Translations under genes and position numbers: made by a program
Notes under the pieces: model-generated
Seen by the model: the letters and a program-made list of their open reading frames with translations, nothing else
What the model was told of the DNA's origin: nothing
The model's database searches: none
In this document: positions 27,647 through 37,673 of the stretch, piece after piece
Layout: every line of letters starts with the position of its first letter
How positions within the stretch are numbered: the first letter of the stretch is position 1
Assembly (NCBI RefSeq): GCF_012910955.1
Contig: NZ_WTVQ01000003.1
Span: forward strand, 1 to 64,000
Direction: 5' to 3'
DNA: 64,000 bases
Source of the DNA: Aromatoleum diolicum
GTDB taxonomy: Bacteria; Pseudomonadota; Gammaproteobacteria; Burkholderiales; Rhodocyclaceae

Positions 27647-28645
27647 GTGTCCTCTCCCTTTCCCGGCGTCGCGCCTGCCGCCGCGCCCGTTCAAGTCACA
27701 CTGCCGCGGCTGTCGGTAGTCATCCCGCTTTACAACGAGAGTGGCTCCCTTGGCCCTCTGCACGAACGGCTCAAGGCCGTGATTGCCACACTTCCGGTTG
27801 CCGGTCATGAAGTCGTGTTCGTCGATGACGGCAGCCGCGACACCACCTTCGCCGAGGTTGCCGCGTTGTGCGCCATCGACCCTGCGCTGCGTGCGATCCG
27901 TTTTGCGCGCAATTTCGGCAAGGAAGCGGCGATGGCTGCGGGCCTGCGCGCCGCGGACGGCGACGTCATCGTGCTGATGGACGGCGATCTGCAGCACCCG
28001 CCGGAGCTGATCCCCGAGATGCTCGCGCGTTGGCAGGCCGGCGCGAAAATGGTGACCGCGGTGCGGCGCTCGCGCGATACCGACCCGTGGTTGCGGCGCC
28101 AGCTGTCACGTGGCTTCTACGGCGTCTTCAAGCGCGTATCGGAAGTGGCGCTGGCCGAAGGTGGCGGGGATTTTCGCCTGTTCGATCGTGCGGTCGTCGA
28201 TGCGATCAACAGCCTGCCCGAGCGTACGCGTTTCATGAAAGGCATCACCAGCTGGGTCGGCTTCCGTCAGGAAGAGATCGATTTCGACCCCGCGGAGCGC
28301 GCCGCGGGCGCCTCCGCCTGGTCGCTGCTGCGCTTGCTGCGCTATGCGATTGACGGGCTGTCGGCGTTCAGTACGCTGCCGCTGCGGGTTTGGTCGCTGG
28401 TCGGCATCGGGATGGCGATGATTTCCGGACTGTACGGGGGCTGGCTGGTGCTGCGCACTATCATCTGGGGGATCGACGTGCCCGGCTACGCCTCGGTGAT
28501 GGTGTCGGTGCTGTTCATGTCGGGCATCCAGCTCATCAGCCTCGGCGTGCTCGGCGAGTACGTCGGACGGATCTTCACCGAAGTCAAGGCGCGGCCGCTG
28601 TACCTCGTCGCCGAGCGGAAGGGCTTCGACGAGGCCAGGAAGTGA
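27647..28645 (+). CDS. GT2 polyprenyl-phosphate glycosyltransferase (DPM1/ArnC-like)
   Basis: A 332-residue GT-A family 2 transferase. Seen: SVVIPLYNESGSL, VFVDDGSRD, the catalytic DGDLQHPPE (DxD type), then GGGDFRLFDR and two C-terminal membrane spans (about 245-310). Such enzymes load a sugar onto undecaprenyl phosphate at the inner membrane. Start GTG 27647. Its stop overlaps the next gene by 4 bases, and the operon ends with a GtrA flippase, forming a three-gene sugar-transfer system. Confidence 0.9.
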   Translation: MSSPFPGVAPAAAPVQVTLPRLSVVIPLYNESGSLGPLHERLKAVIATLPVAGHEVVFVDDGSRDTTFAEVAALCAIDPALRAIRFARNFGKEAAMAAGLRAADGDVIVLMDGDLQHPPELIPEMLARWQAGAKMVTAVRRSRDTDPWLRRQLSRGFYGVFKRVSEVALAEGGGDFRLFDRAVVDAINSLPERTRFMKGITSWVGFRQEEIDFDPAERAAGASAWSLLRLLRYAIDGLSAFSTLPLRVWSLVGIGMAMISGLYGGWLVLRTIIWGIDVPGYASVMVSVLFMSGIQLISLGVLGEYVGRIFTEVKARPLYLVAERKGFDEARK

Positions 28646-30285
28646 GCCGCCCGCTCCATATGGCCGCCGGCGTCGCGTCGCCGGGCGGGCTGGGCGCGAT
28701 TTCGCCGGGCCTGGCGCAGCGGCTGGCCGTGGCGCTGCTGGCCGGCGTCGGGCTGTTCATCCTGCTGACGTTCGACCAGCACGGCATCAGCAACGACGAA
28801 GAAGTGCAACATGTCTACGGCCGCCTGCTGGTCGATTTCTACGCCTCCGGTTTCGCTGATCACAGCGCCTTTGCGTACAAGAACCTGTACCTTTACGGCG
28901 GTCTCTTCGACCTGATCGCTGCCACGCTCGAACGCGTGCTGCCAATGAATGTTTGGGATCTGCGCCACCTGCTGTCGGCGGGCTTCGGGCTGCTGGGCCT
29001 GACGGGGACCTGGCTGCTCGCGCGCCTCCTGATGGGTGAGCGCGCGGCGCTCGTCGCTCTCGTATTGCTGACGCTTACCGGCGCGTGGTCGGGCGCGATG
29101 TTCACGCACACGAAGGACGTGCCATTCGCCACCACGATGGTGTGGGCGCTGTATTTCACGACGCGCTTCACGCTGCGTCTACCGGAAGTACGCTCGACGG
29201 ACATTACCGGGCTGGGGATCGCCATCGGCTGCGCCTTCGGACTGCGCGTCGGAGCCGTGTTCGCGGTGTTCTACCTCGGTGTCGCGGTGCTCGCGGTGGC
29301 ATGGTTGCGCGGCGCGGACATCCCGGCGCGTATCGTGATGCTGCGCCGCGCGGTGCTCGCCCTGTTGCCGGCCGGCCTGCTCGCCTTCGTGCTGATGGGC
29401 GTCTTCTGGCCGTGGGCGGTGCTGTCGCCGGGCAATCTCGTGAAGGCGATGACGACCTTCTCGCACTTCTCCTTCCAGCTCGACACCATACTCGCCGGGG
29501 CCGTGATGAAGAACGGCGAGGTCCCCGGGCATTACCTCGCGAGCTACCTGCTGGTGCGTCTGCCCGAATTGTTCCTGCTCGGCATCGCGTTCGCACTGCT
29601 GGCCGGTCTGCGGGCCTTGCCGACGCTGTTTCAGTCGGACGCGGGGCGCCGCGCCGCGCTGCCGTGGCTGCCGGTCGTCCTGGCGGCCGCGTTCCCGCTG
29701 ACCTACACGCTTCTCGCGGCGCCGCCGCTGTACAACGGCATCCGACATTTCACCTTTGTGCTGCCGCCGTTCGCGGTGCTCGCTGCGGCTGGATTGCGAC
29801 AAGCCTGGGAACGTGCCAGCCAGTGGCCGCGTGCGCGCCTCGGCGCGGTGGTGGGCTGCGCCTTGCTGGGGCTGGTGCATGTCGTCACGCTTGCGCGCCT
29901 GCATCCTTACGAATACGTCTTCTACAATGGCTTCGTCGGCGGTCTGCGCGGCACCGTCGATCGTTGGGAGCAGGACTATTGGGGCGACAGCCTGCGTGAA
30001 GCCGCCGGTCTGCTCAACGCCTATGTCGCGGGCGAGGGGCCGGCGGCGCGGCCATACAGCGTCGCCGTGTGCGCGGAATCACTGCAGGGGACGGTGTGGC
30101 TTGCGCCGGGGCTCGAAGTGACACGCGACTGGCGCGTCGCCGACTTTTTCCTGTCGCCGACGCATATGGACTGCCATACGGCAGTGAAAGGCAGGATCAT
30201 CGGCGCCATTGCCCGCGAAGGCGTCACGCTCGCCATCGTGCGCGATCGCCGCATGCTGACCGGCGCCGACCGGGAGCCACGATGA
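28642..30285 (+). CDS. GT39/PMT-like membrane glycosyltransferase
   Basis: A 547-residue GT-C membrane protein with about 11 hydrophobic spans. Seen: FDQHGISNDEEVQHVYG in the first loop, with the acidic residues expected at the GT-C active site, and a C-terminal soluble part near 460-547. It would use the lipid-linked sugar made by the upstream GT2. Start GTG 28642 (GTGA junction). The acceptor is unknown. Confidence 0.82.
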   Translation: MSRPLHMAAGVASPGGLGAISPGLAQRLAVALLAGVGLFILLTFDQHGISNDEEVQHVYGRLLVDFYASGFADHSAFAYKNLYLYGGLFDLIAATLERVLPMNVWDLRHLLSAGFGLLGLTGTWLLARLLMGERAALVALVLLTLTGAWSGAMFTHTKDVPFATTMVWALYFTTRFTLRLPEVRSTDITGLGIAIGCAFGLRVGAVFAVFYLGVAVLAVAWLRGADIPARIVMLRRAVLALLPAGLLAFVLMGVFWPWAVLSPGNLVKAMTTFSHFSFQLDTILAGAVMKNGEVPGHYLASYLLVRLPELFLLGIAFALLAGLRALPTLFQSDAGRRAALPWLPVVLAAAFPLTYTLLAAPPLYNGIRHFTFVLPPFAVLAAAGLRQAWERASQWPRARLGAVVGCALLGLVHVVTLARLHPYEYVFYNGFVGGLRGTVDRWEQDYWGDSLREAAGLLNAYVAGEGPAARPYSVAVCAESLQGTVWLAPGLEVTRDWRVADFFLSPTHMDCHTAVKGRIIGAIAREGVTLAIVRDRRMLTGADREPR

Positions 30286-30689
30286 AGGACTCCGGTCACG
30301 CAAGGCGTTTCCTGCGTTTCGCCGTCGTTGGTGCCGTTGGCACTGCCGCCCACTACGCCCTGCTGCTCGCGCTCGTGGAAGGTGTCGGCGTCGACCCCGT
30401 TGCCGGCTCGGTCGCCGGCTTCCTGCTCGGCGCGCTGGTCAATTACACGCTCAATCGCACGCTCGTCTTCGGCTCCGACCGCGCGCATGTCGAAGCCCTG
30501 CCGCGTTTCCTCGCCATCGCCGGCATGGGGCTGTGCTGGAATGCACTGCTGATGTACGTCCTCGTCGATGTGCTGGGGGTGCATTACTTCATCGCGCAAG
30601 TCTTCACCACCGGCCTGCTTTTGGGCTGGCATTACGTTGGGAATGCGCTGTGGACCTTCCGCACGCGCGCAACGCCACCCGAACAGTGA
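30282..30689 (+). CDS. GtrA-family membrane protein
   Basis: A 135-residue protein with four membrane helices. Seen: RFLRFAVVGAVGTAAHYALL, GALVNYTLNRTLVF and the C-terminal NALWTFR, classic GtrA signatures. GtrA proteins are thought to flip polyprenyl-phosphate-linked sugars to the periplasmic side. It overlaps the upstream transferase by 4 bases and completes the GT2-GT39-GtrA operon. Confidence 0.9.
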   Translation: MKDSGHARRFLRFAVVGAVGTAAHYALLLALVEGVGVDPVAGSVAGFLLGALVNYTLNRTLVFGSDRAHVEALPRFLAIAGMGLCWNALLMYVLVDVLGVHYFIAQVFTTGLLLGWHYVGNALWTFRTRATPPEQ

Positions 30690-30701
30690 ATCCGGTCGTC
30701 G

Positions 30702-30740
30702 GAAAAGAAAAAGCCCCGCAGGCGAGTCGCCTGGCGGGGC
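30702..30740 (-). terminator. ychF intrinsic terminator
   Basis: A GC-rich stem (30713-30725 with 30728-30740, one bulge) is followed on the minus strand by a T-rich run (TTTTTCTTTTC). It lies between convergent gtrA and ychF and most likely ends the pth-ychF transcript. Confidence 0.85.
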
Positions 30741-30764
30741 CTTGCGGTGTATTGCGAGAAGCGC

Positions 30765-31856
30765 TTAGACGTTGAACAGGAAGTTCAGTACGTCGCCGTC
30801 CTTGACGACGTAGTCCTTGCCTTCGGCGCGCATCTTGCCGGCTTCCTTGGCGCCCGCTTCGCCCCTGTAGGCAATGAAGTCATCGTAAGCGATGGTCTGC
30901 GCACGGATGAAGCCGCGCTCGAAGTCGGTGTGGATCACACCTGCCGCCTGCGGCGCGGTGTCGCCGACGTGGATCGTCCAGGCGCGCACTTCCTTCACTC
31001 CGGCGGTGAAGTAGGTCTGCAGGCCGAGCAGTGTATAACCGGCACGGATCAGGCGGTCGAGTCCGGGTTCCTCGAGCCCCATGGACGCGAGGAAGTCCAG
31101 CTTGTCGGCGTCGTCGAGATCGGCGATTTCCGCTTCGATCGCCGCGCACAGCGCCACCACCTGGGCGCCTTCGGCTGCCGCATGTTCGCGCACGGCGTCC
31201 AGATGCGGGTTGTTCTCGAAGCCGTCCTCGGCGACGTTCGCGGCGTACAGCACCGGCTTCGCGGTGATCAGGCACAGGGGTTTGAGGCTCGCCCACTCGT
31301 CCTTGCCGAGGTCGAGCGCACGCACCGGTTTCGCTTCATTGAGCTGAGCGAGACATTTCTCCAGCACCGCGACAAGGACCTTTGCTTCCTTGTCGCCTGC
31401 CGCCGCCGGACGCTTGTAGCGGTTGATGGCTTTCTCCACCGTGGCCATGTCGGCGAGCGCGAGTTCGGTGTCGATGATTTCAATGTCGCGGAGCGGATCG
31501 ACGCTGCCGGAAACGTGTACCACGTTGTCGTCGGCGAAGCAGCGCACGACATGCACGATCGCGTCGGTTTCGCGGATGTTGGCGAGGAACTGGTTGCCCA
31601 GTCCTTCACCCTTCGAGGCTCCGGCGACGAGACCGGCGATGTCGACGAACTCGACGATGGCCGGTTGTACCTTCTGCGGCTTGACGATTTCGGACAGCGC
31701 AGCGAGGCGCGGATCCGGCACTTCGACGATGCCGACGTTGGGCTCGATGGTGCAGAACGGATAGTTGGCCGCTTCGATGCCGGCTTTGGTGAGGGCGTTG
31801 AACAGGGTCGACTTGCCGACGTTCGGCAGGCCGACGATTCCGCATTTGAGGCTCAT
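30765..31856 (-). CDS. ychF: ribosome-binding ATPase YchF
   Basis: A 363-residue Obg-family P-loop protein (OLA1/YchF). Seen: [15 protein letters not shown] at residues 9-23, [16 protein letters not shown], the altered G4 motif NVAED (which explains ATP over GTP preference), and the C-terminal TGS-type domain ending in [10 protein letters not shown]. It links ribosome binding with stress control. It overlaps pth by 4 bases, the common pth-ychF pair. Confidence 0.96.
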   Translation of the reverse strand: MSLKCGIVGLPNVGKSTLFNALTKAGIEAANYPFCTIEPNVGIVEVPDPRLAALSEIVKPQKVQPAIVEFVDIAGLVAGASKGEGLGNQFLANIRETDAIVHVVRCFADDNVVHVSGSVDPLRDIEIIDTELALADMATVEKAINRYKRPAAAGDKEAKVLVAVLEKCLAQLNEAKPVRALDLGKDEWASLKPLCLITAKPVLYAANVAEDGFENNPHLDAVREHAAAEGAQVVALCAAIEAEIADLDDADKLDFLASMGLEEPGLDRLIRAGYTLLGLQTYFTAGVKEVRAWTIHVGDTAPQAAGVIHTDFERGFIRAQTIAYDDFIAYRGEAGAKEAGKMRAEGKDYVVKDGDVLNFLFNV

Positions 31857-32473
31857 GGGCGCGATTCGTCCTTGGGTTTTGCCGGCTTCGGCGCGGCCGG
31901 GCGGGCATTGAGTCGGGTGGTGGCGGCGTTCCAGTCACCGCGGGCGATCGTCGGCCAGGTGGCCAGCGCGCGATCGAGTGCTTCGTCGATCAGCGACTGC
32001 TCCTCGCGGCGCGCGGGTTTCAGCACGAAGTTGACCACTTCGTTGCGGTCGCCCGGATGGCCGATGCCGATGCGCAGGCGCCAGTAGTCGTTGGTGTTCA
32101 GATGCGCGGAAGTGTCCTTGAGCCCGTTGTGGCCACCCAGTCCGCCGCCGAATTTCAGACGCAACTGGCCGGGCGGAATGTCGAGTTCGTCATGCACGAC
32201 GAGGATCTCGGCTGGCGCGATACGGTAGAAACGTGCCAGTGCGCCGACGGCCTGACCCGAGCGGTTCATGAAGGTCTGTGGCATCAGCAGCCACACGCCG
32301 GCATCGCGCGCATTGGCCACCAGGCCGTGGAAGCGGGATTCGTGGTTGAAACGCACGCCGAGCTTGTCGGCGAGGCGCTCACAAAACCAAAACCCGGCGT
32401 TGTGCCGGGTTTCGGTGTATTCGGCGCCGGGATTACCGAGGCCGACAATCAGACGCGGTGCTACGGCGGTCAT
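31853..32473 (-). CDS. pth: peptidyl-tRNA hydrolase
   Basis: A 206-residue enzyme that recycles peptidyl-tRNA. Seen: [17 protein letters not shown] with the catalytic His at 23 or so, [15 protein letters not shown] and [11 protein letters not shown]. The C-terminal 20 residues are a basic, Pro-rich tail. It sits between L25 and ychF. Confidence 0.95.
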   Translation of the reverse strand: MTAVAPRLIVGLGNPGAEYTETRHNAGFWFCERLADKLGVRFNHESRFHGLVANARDAGVWLLMPQTFMNRSGQAVGALARFYRIAPAEILVVHDELDIPPGQLRLKFGGGLGGHNGLKDTSAHLNTNDYWRLRIGIGHPGDRNEVVNFVLKPARREEQSLIDEALDRALATWPTIARGDWNAATTRLNARPAAPKPAKPKDESRP

Positions 32474-32522
32474 CGTGTCGGTGTCTCCGTCATCCCGGCT
32501 TGCAGCAACCCGAGGCAGGGCC

Positions 32523-33128
32523 TCAGGCAGCGGCGCCTTCGGCGGCTTCGTCAGTGGCAGCGCCCTTGACGGTCAGCGCGGTCGCCACAACCGGGTCGCC
32601 TTCGCCGTGCTGGGCGAGTTCGACGCCTTCCGGCAACGTGAGCTGCGAAACGTGCATCGACTGACCCGCTTCCAGATCCTTCAGGTCGACTTCGACGTAC
32701 TCGGGCAAATTGGCCGGCAGGCACTGCACGTCGAGTTCGGTAATCGTGTGCGAGATCATGCAGCCGCCGAGCTTGACCGCCGGGTTAGTGTCGCCGTTGA
32801 TGAAGTGCAGCGGCACCTTCAGGTGGATCTTCTGGTTCGCGTCGACGCGCTGAAAGTCCAGGTGCAGCACTTGCTGGCGGAACGGATGCCATTGGGTGTC
32901 GCGCAGCAGGACGGCCTGCTTGGCGCCTTCAACGTCGACCGACAGAATCGAAGCGTGGAAAGCTTCCTTCTTGAGCAGGTGGTAGAGCTCGTTGTGGTCC
33001 AGAGTGATCGCCTGGGCGTCGGTGTCGGCGCCGTAGATGATGCCCGGGATCTGGCCAGCGCGACGCAGGCGGCGGCTCGCACCCGTGCCCTGTTCCACGC
33101 GCTTGGTGGCCTTGAATACGATTTGCAT
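32523..33128 (-). CDS. rplY: 50S ribosomal protein L25 / general stress protein Ctc
   Basis: A 201-residue two-domain L25 (Ctc type): the N-terminal 5S-rRNA-binding domain (about 1-90) and a C-terminal beta domain with the sequence GDPVV near the end and an Ala/Glu-rich tail. Start ATG 33128 has AGGAG at good spacing; the upstream open frame is an artefact of GC-rich sequence. Confidence 0.94.
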   Translation of the reverse strand: MQIVFKATKRVEQGTGASRRLRRAGQIPGIIYGADTDAQAITLDHNELYHLLKKEAFHASILSVDVEGAKQAVLLRDTQWHPFRQQVLHLDFQRVDANQKIHLKVPLHFINGDTNPAVKLGGCMISHTITELDVQCLPANLPEYVEVDLKDLEAGQSMHVSQLTLPEGVELAQHGEGDPVVATALTVKGAATDEAAEGAAA

Positions 33129-33207
33129 TGTGATACTCCTGGTTGAAACGATCCGTCCGCGACCAGACGGATGGGTTGAGCCCCCGGCACACGCTCGGGG
33201 CGAAATT

Positions 33208-34158
33208 TCATTCCATGAACAGCGAGCTGACCGACTCTTCGTTGCTGATGCGCAGCACCGTGTCGGCCAGCAGCGAGGCAACGGACACCTGGCGGATGCG
33301 CGAACAGGCCTTGGCGTCCTCGCGCAGCGGAATGGTGTCGGTGACGACCAGTTCGTCGAGGTCGGAATCGGCGATGCGTGCGGCCGCCGAGCCCGACAGC
33401 ACCGCATGGGTGCAGTAGGACAGGACGCGGCGGGCGCCATGTTCCTTGAGTGCGGTGGCGGCCTTGCACAGGGTGCCGGCGGTGTCGACGATGTCATCCA
33501 TGATGACGCAGGTGCGGTCCTTGACCTCGCCGATGATGTTCATCACTTCGGAGACGTTGGCCTTGGGACGGCGCTTGTCGATGATCGCCAGGTCGCACTC
33601 CATGCGCTTGGCGAATGCGCGGGCGCGCACCACGCCGCCAACGTCGGGCGAGACGACCAGCAGATCGTCGTATTTCTGCTTGTCCAGGTCGGCCAGCAGC
33701 ACCGGCGCGGCGTATACGTTATCGACCGCGATATCGAAGAAGCCCTGGATCTGGTCGGCGTGCAGGTCCATCGTCAGCAGGCGTTGAACGCCCACGGCCT
33801 GCAGCATGTTGGCGACGACCTTGGCGGTGATCGGCACGCGGGCCGAGCGCGGACGGCGGTCCTGGCGAGCGTAGCCGAAGTAGGGAATCGCTGCGGTGAT
33901 GCGTCCGGCCGACGCACGTTTCAGCGCATCGACGAGCACCAGCAGTTCCATCAGATTTTCGTTGGTCGGCGAACAGGTCGGCTGCAGGACGAAGACGTCC
34001 TTGCCCCGCACGTTCTCGAGCAACTCGATATTGACTTCGCCGTCGGAGAAGCGACCCACCGTGGCCGAACCGATGGAAATGCCCAGTCTGCGCACGACAT
34101 CCGCCGCGAGTTTGGGGTTGGCGTTGCCGGTGAAGACCATCAGGCTGCCGTAGGCCAT
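33208..34158 (-). CDS. prs: ribose-phosphate pyrophosphokinase
   Basis: A 316-residue PRPP synthase, supplying nucleotide, histidine, tryptophan and NAD synthesis. Seen: the flexible-loop region [17 protein letters not shown], the metal-binding [13 protein letters not shown] and the PRPP loop [16 protein letters not shown] precedes ATG 34158. It lies between tRNA-Gln and rplY, a very common order in Betaproteobacteria. Confidence 0.96.
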   Translation of the reverse strand: MAYGSLMVFTGNANPKLAADVVRRLGISIGSATVGRFSDGEVNIELLENVRGKDVFVLQPTCSPTNENLMELLVLVDALKRASAGRITAAIPYFGYARQDRRPRSARVPITAKVVANMLQAVGVQRLLTMDLHADQIQGFFDIAVDNVYAAPVLLADLDKQKYDDLLVVSPDVGGVVRARAFAKRMECDLAIIDKRRPKANVSEVMNIIGEVKDRTCVIMDDIVDTAGTLCKAATALKEHGARRVLSYCTHAVLSGSAAARIADSDLDELVVTDTIPLREDAKACSRIRQVSVASLLADTVLRISNEESVSSLFME

Positions 34159-34193
34159 GTCCGAATCTCCGATGCCGATAGGATGGCGGCGAT

Positions 34194-34226
34194 AAAAACG
34201 ACTCGGGCAGGCGCGCGGCCTGCCCG
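34194..34226 (-). terminator. hairpin between tRNA-Gln and prs
   Basis: A 9-bp stem (34204-34212 with 34218-34226), loop of five, is followed on the minus strand by a T5 run five bases later. It could end or attenuate transcription from the ispE/tRNA side before prs, or mark tRNA processing. Confidence 0.5.
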
Positions 34227-34233
34227 GTTTTGT

Positions 34234-34310
34234 TGGCTGGGGAAGAAGGATTCGAACCTTCGAATGCCGGAATCAAAATCCGGTGCCTTGACCAACTTGG
34301 CGACTCCCCA
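34234..34310 (-). tRNA. tRNA-Gln (TTG anticodon)
   Basis: A 77-base cloverleaf: acceptor stem TGGGGAG/CTTCCCC, anticodon stem CCGGA/TCCGG with loop TTTTGAT (anticodon TTG), T-arm with GGTTCGAATCC, and an encoded CCA end. It is the only tRNA gene seen in the window. Confidence 0.95.
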
Positions 34311-34330
34311 ATGAAACCTTTTTCGCCCGC

Positions 34331-35185
34331 TCAATCGATCCAGCCGCTCAACGGATGTTGCGCCAGACTCTTTGCTTTCCAGGCCCGCAGCGGTGCGGGG
34401 CAGGATTGCACGACGTCGTTCGCTTCCATCTCGCTGGCAAGCTCGGCAAACACGCAGGCGCCTGATCCGGTCATCCGCGCGGGCGCATACTGCGCCAGCC
34501 AATCGATTGCTGCACCAATCTCCGGGTACCGGCTGCAGGCTACTGATTGCAGATCGTTCCGGGTGGTGCTTGCTGCGAAGTCCGTTATTTTCATGGGTTC
34601 GGTATCGCGCGTCAAGTCCTTCGCAGCGAAAATTTCTGCGGTGGGTACCGTGACGGGGGGCGCCACGATGACGTACCACGTCGGCGGTAGCGTCAGCGCC
34701 TGCAGTTTTTCGCCCACTCCCTCAGCGAACGCATCACTCCCGAAAATGAAGAACGGGACATCCGCGCCCAGTTGCAGGCCCAGGGCTGCGAGCGCCGCGC
34801 GGTTGAGCCCGGTGTGCCACAGCCGGTTGAGGGCGATCAGCGTGGTTGCGGCATCGGAGCTGCCGCCGCCGAGTCCGCCACCCATCGGCAGCTGCTTGTC
34901 GATCGCGATGTCGGCGCCGAGCCGGCAACCGCTGGCCTGCTGCAGGAGTCGCGCCGCGCGAACGACCAGATCCTGATCCTCGGGCACGCCGGGAACATCG
35001 CCCAGGCGATGGACTTCACTGTCCCCGCGCAGCGCGAAGGACAAGCTGTCGCCCCAGTCGAGCAGACGGAATGCGGTCTGCAGCAGGTGGTAGCCGTCGG
35101 CGCGGCGTCCGATGACGTGCAGGAACAGGTTGAGCTTGGCCGGCGCCGGGCAGTGGTCGAGGCGGGTCAGGGTAGGGGTGTCCAT
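34331..35185 (-). CDS. ispE: 4-diphosphocytidyl-2-C-methyl-D-erythritol kinase
   Basis: A 284-residue GHMP kinase, fourth enzyme of the MEP isoprenoid pathway. Seen: PAPAKLNLFLHVIGRRADGYH, the GHMP ATP motif LPMGGGLGGGSSDAA, and ARMTGSGACVFAE. The start overlaps the lolB 3' end by 19 bases, so lolB-ispE are coupled; tRNA-Gln and prs follow. Confidence 0.95.
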   Translation of the reverse strand: MDTPTLTRLDHCPAPAKLNLFLHVIGRRADGYHLLQTAFRLLDWGDSLSFALRGDSEVHRLGDVPGVPEDQDLVVRAARLLQQASGCRLGADIAIDKQLPMGGGLGGGSSDAATTLIALNRLWHTGLNRAALAALGLQLGADVPFFIFGSDAFAEGVGEKLQALTLPPTWYVIVAPPVTVPTAEIFAAKDLTRDTEPMKITDFAASTTRNDLQSVACSRYPEIGAAIDWLAQYAPARMTGSGACVFAELASEMEANDVVQSCPAPLRAWKAKSLAQHPLSGWID

Positions 35186-35751
35186 TGGTCGATGATCAGA
35201 CGGATGCGGGCCTCACCCCAGGCGGCGTCGATGCGGCGCGGTGGGGCGTCGGCAGTGTCGCCGGCGTATTCGGGATAGTCGATGATCCAGCCGGCGTCGG
35301 ATACGCGGGCCGGACGGCCGGCGTCATCCAGGCTCAATACCCGGGCGCCGGCGCGCGGCGATGCCTGTACCCAGTGTTTCAGACCATCCAGCGGGGCGGA
35401 AACGCCAAGAAGTTGCGGCAGGATGGTGTTGGCGTCCTCGGCGTGCTGGGTGCGTCCGTCTGCGGTCAGCAGCGTCGCCCCCTTGGGCGTGCGCACGAGT
35501 TGCGCGACGATCTGGCCGAGCGGGCTATACACCGTCCATTCGTCCGATGCGGGGCCGTGGGTCCATGTCAGCGCGCCGCTGGCGCCGCGTTCGCCGTCGC
35601 TGGCCGAAAGGCGCCCTTCGAGTTCGAAGGCCTTTGCGTTGGGACGGGCGACCGCCGTGAGTTCGGGCGTTATGGGACGCACTGCGCAGCCCGACAGTGC
35701 GGTCGCGGCGAGGGTGGCGAGCAGCGCGCCGCGAACGGAGATGCGGCGCAT
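35167..35751 (-). CDS. lolB: outer-membrane lipoprotein LolB
   Basis: A 194-residue lipoprotein receptor that takes lipoproteins from LolA and inserts them in the outer membrane. Seen: signal peptide with lipobox ALSGC, FELEGRLSASDG, and the LolB-type beta-barrel half with DGLKHWVQASP. Start ATG 35751 shares one base with the stop of the upstream TPR gene (TGATG). Confidence 0.9.
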   Translation of the reverse strand: MRRISVRGALLATLAATALSGCAVRPITPELTAVARPNAKAFELEGRLSASDGERGASGALTWTHGPASDEWTVYSPLGQIVAQLVRTPKGATLLTADGRTQHAEDANTILPQLLGVSAPLDGLKHWVQASPRAGARVLSLDDAGRPARVSDAGWIIDYPEYAGDTADAPPRRIDAAWGEARIRLIIDQWTPLP

Positions 35752-37466
35752 CACTGACCGCGCAGGCGCTTGATGACGGCCTTCAGCGCGGTGTTGTCCG
35801 GGGACGCCTTCAAGGCTTCGTCCCAGATGCGCGCGGCATCCGTCTGGCGATTGAGGGCCCACAGGACCTCGCCAAGATGGGCGGCGATTTCGGGATCCTG
35901 CCGCATTCCGTATGCCCGTTCGAGGTGGTTCAGAGCACCGGGCAGGTCACTGCGGCGAAACCGCACCCAGCCCATGCTGTCGAGGATGAAGGGGTCGTTC
36001 GGGGTCAGCTCGAGTGCGCGCGCAATCAGTGTCTCCGCTTCGTCGAGGCGTTCGCCACGGTCGGCCAGCGAGTAGCCGAGCGCGTTGTAGGCGTGGGCAT
36101 GGTCAGGCTGCAAGGCGATCAGCTTGCGCAGGCGCCCTTCCATGACGTCCAGCCTGCCGAGGCTCTCGGCCAGCATCGATGACTCGTACAGCAGGTCGCT
36201 GTCGTCCGGACTCTTGCGTAGCGCCTCGTCGATCAGCGCGAACGCGTCCGCCTGATGCCCGGCGCTGCGCAGTAATTGGGATTCCGCCAGCAGCAGCCGC
36301 TTGCGGTCGTCGCCATCGACCTTGACCGACTGGAGATGTTCGCGGGCCTCTTTCAGCTTGCCTTGTCGGACGAGTACGGTGGCGACGCGCAGTTGCGCGT
36401 CGAAATGCTGCGCACCCGGTTGCACGGCGCGATACCAACGCAGCGCGCCGTCCGGGTCGTTGCGACGTTCCGCGATCTGCCCGAGATTGAGCCGGATGCC
36501 GTCAGCTTCCGGATGGCCCGCCTGGAGTGCACGTTCGAGTTGCGTGACCGCCGTGTCGTAGTCGTCGAGTTGTGCCGACAGCAGTCCGACGGCGTACATC
36601 AGCTCGCGGTCGTCCGGTGCGGCTTCGAGCAGGCTGCGGAATTCGCTGCGCGCGGCGTCGAACTGCCGTGAGGACACCAGTGCCCGGGCATGGGCGAGAC
36701 GCGCATTGCGACTTTCGGGGTGGCGTTCGAGGTAGCCTTTGACCAGCTGCATGGCCTCCTGCATCGCACCCGATTGCGACATCAGTTGTGCCTTGAACAG
36801 GACGGCCGGTTCCCAATCCGGGCGCAGGCGGAGGGCGGTTTCGATGGCCGCGAGCGACTCCATCGTGTCGGCGGCTGCGACGGCCGCCTGGGCGCGCGCG
36901 AAGTGAGCCTCGGGGCGCTCAGTGTAGGGTTCCGTCAGCCGGGCGATGATGGTTTTGACGGCCTGCTTGTCCTCCACCCGTGCGAAGGCGCGATTCAATC
37001 CCATCAGGTGGTTTTCGATATGCTCGGGGGACTGGGCCAGCAGGCGCGCGAGCTGGTTCTGCACCTGTTCGAGCTGGCCGTCTCCACCTGCCAGCAGGCC
37101 GGACAGGACACGGCGGGCCTCGTCCGATGACGGGTCGGCTTCGGTCCAGATCCGCGCCGCTTCGATGGCGGCGGGCATGTTGCGTGCGAACAGCGAAATT
37201 TCCACCGCGCGGCGCGCGATGCGTGGATCACGGGTGCGCTGTGCCAGATCGATGTAAGCCTGTACGGAAATGCCGATTTCACCGCGCGCACCGGCGATTT
37301 CTGCGAGCAGGAAGGTGTACAGCGTGCGCGCGGTGAGGGCCTGCTCCGGCAGGGCCGTTGTTTCCGGCGGCTTCTCTGCGGCGGGCGCCGTCTGCGCCAC
37401 GGCGGGAAATGCCAGCGCGATGGCCAGACCGAGGCCGGTGGTAAGCGAGGAAAAGGTGCGATTCAT
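35751..37466 (-). CDS. TPR-repeat periplasmic protein
   Basis: A 571-residue secreted protein: a signal peptide (cleavage near VAQTA, about residue 25) and a long array of tetratricopeptide repeats over almost all the rest, clearest in the C-terminal half (AYNALGYSLADRGERLDEAE..., FILDSMGWVRFRRSDLPGALNHLERAY). No catalytic motif is visible. It sits upstream of lolB-ispE, a conserved betaproteobacterial order, and may serve as a scaffold in envelope assembly; its exact role is unknown. Confidence 0.85.
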   Translation of the reverse strand: MNRTFSSLTTGLGLAIALAFPAVAQTAPAAEKPPETTALPEQALTARTLYTFLLAEIAGARGEIGISVQAYIDLAQRTRDPRIARRAVEISLFARNMPAAIEAARIWTEADPSSDEARRVLSGLLAGGDGQLEQVQNQLARLLAQSPEHIENHLMGLNRAFARVEDKQAVKTIIARLTEPYTERPEAHFARAQAAVAAADTMESLAAIETALRLRPDWEPAVLFKAQLMSQSGAMQEAMQLVKGYLERHPESRNARLAHARALVSSRQFDAARSEFRSLLEAAPDDRELMYAVGLLSAQLDDYDTAVTQLERALQAGHPEADGIRLNLGQIAERRNDPDGALRWYRAVQPGAQHFDAQLRVATVLVRQGKLKEAREHLQSVKVDGDDRKRLLLAESQLLRSAGHQADAFALIDEALRKSPDDSDLLYESSMLAESLGRLDVMEGRLRKLIALQPDHAHAYNALGYSLADRGERLDEAETLIARALELTPNDPFILDSMGWVRFRRSDLPGALNHLERAYGMRQDPEIAAHLGEVLWALNRQTDAARIWDEALKASPDNTALKAVIKRLRGQ

Positions 37467-37673
37467 TTGTGTTGGCCCAGAGGGGAATTGCGCGAAACTT
37501 CAAACCGGCCCTGCGGTCGTGTCTGACGTATGCTTTTGCTGCAGTGCGTTGGCGGTCGTCCGTTAGAAGGGCTGAATGCAATTGCGTTCGCCCGATGTTA
37601 TGCAGTTTCGCCATGCGTGGGCAAGCGCGCCGCACCGTATTGCTGCGCTGGATCGTTCCCGAGAGTGTGCCGA

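Noticed and set aside
30747-32087. A 446-codon plus-strand open frame opposite ychF and pth
   Set aside because: It crosses two well-supported genes and begins inside the terminator region; codon-bias shadow.
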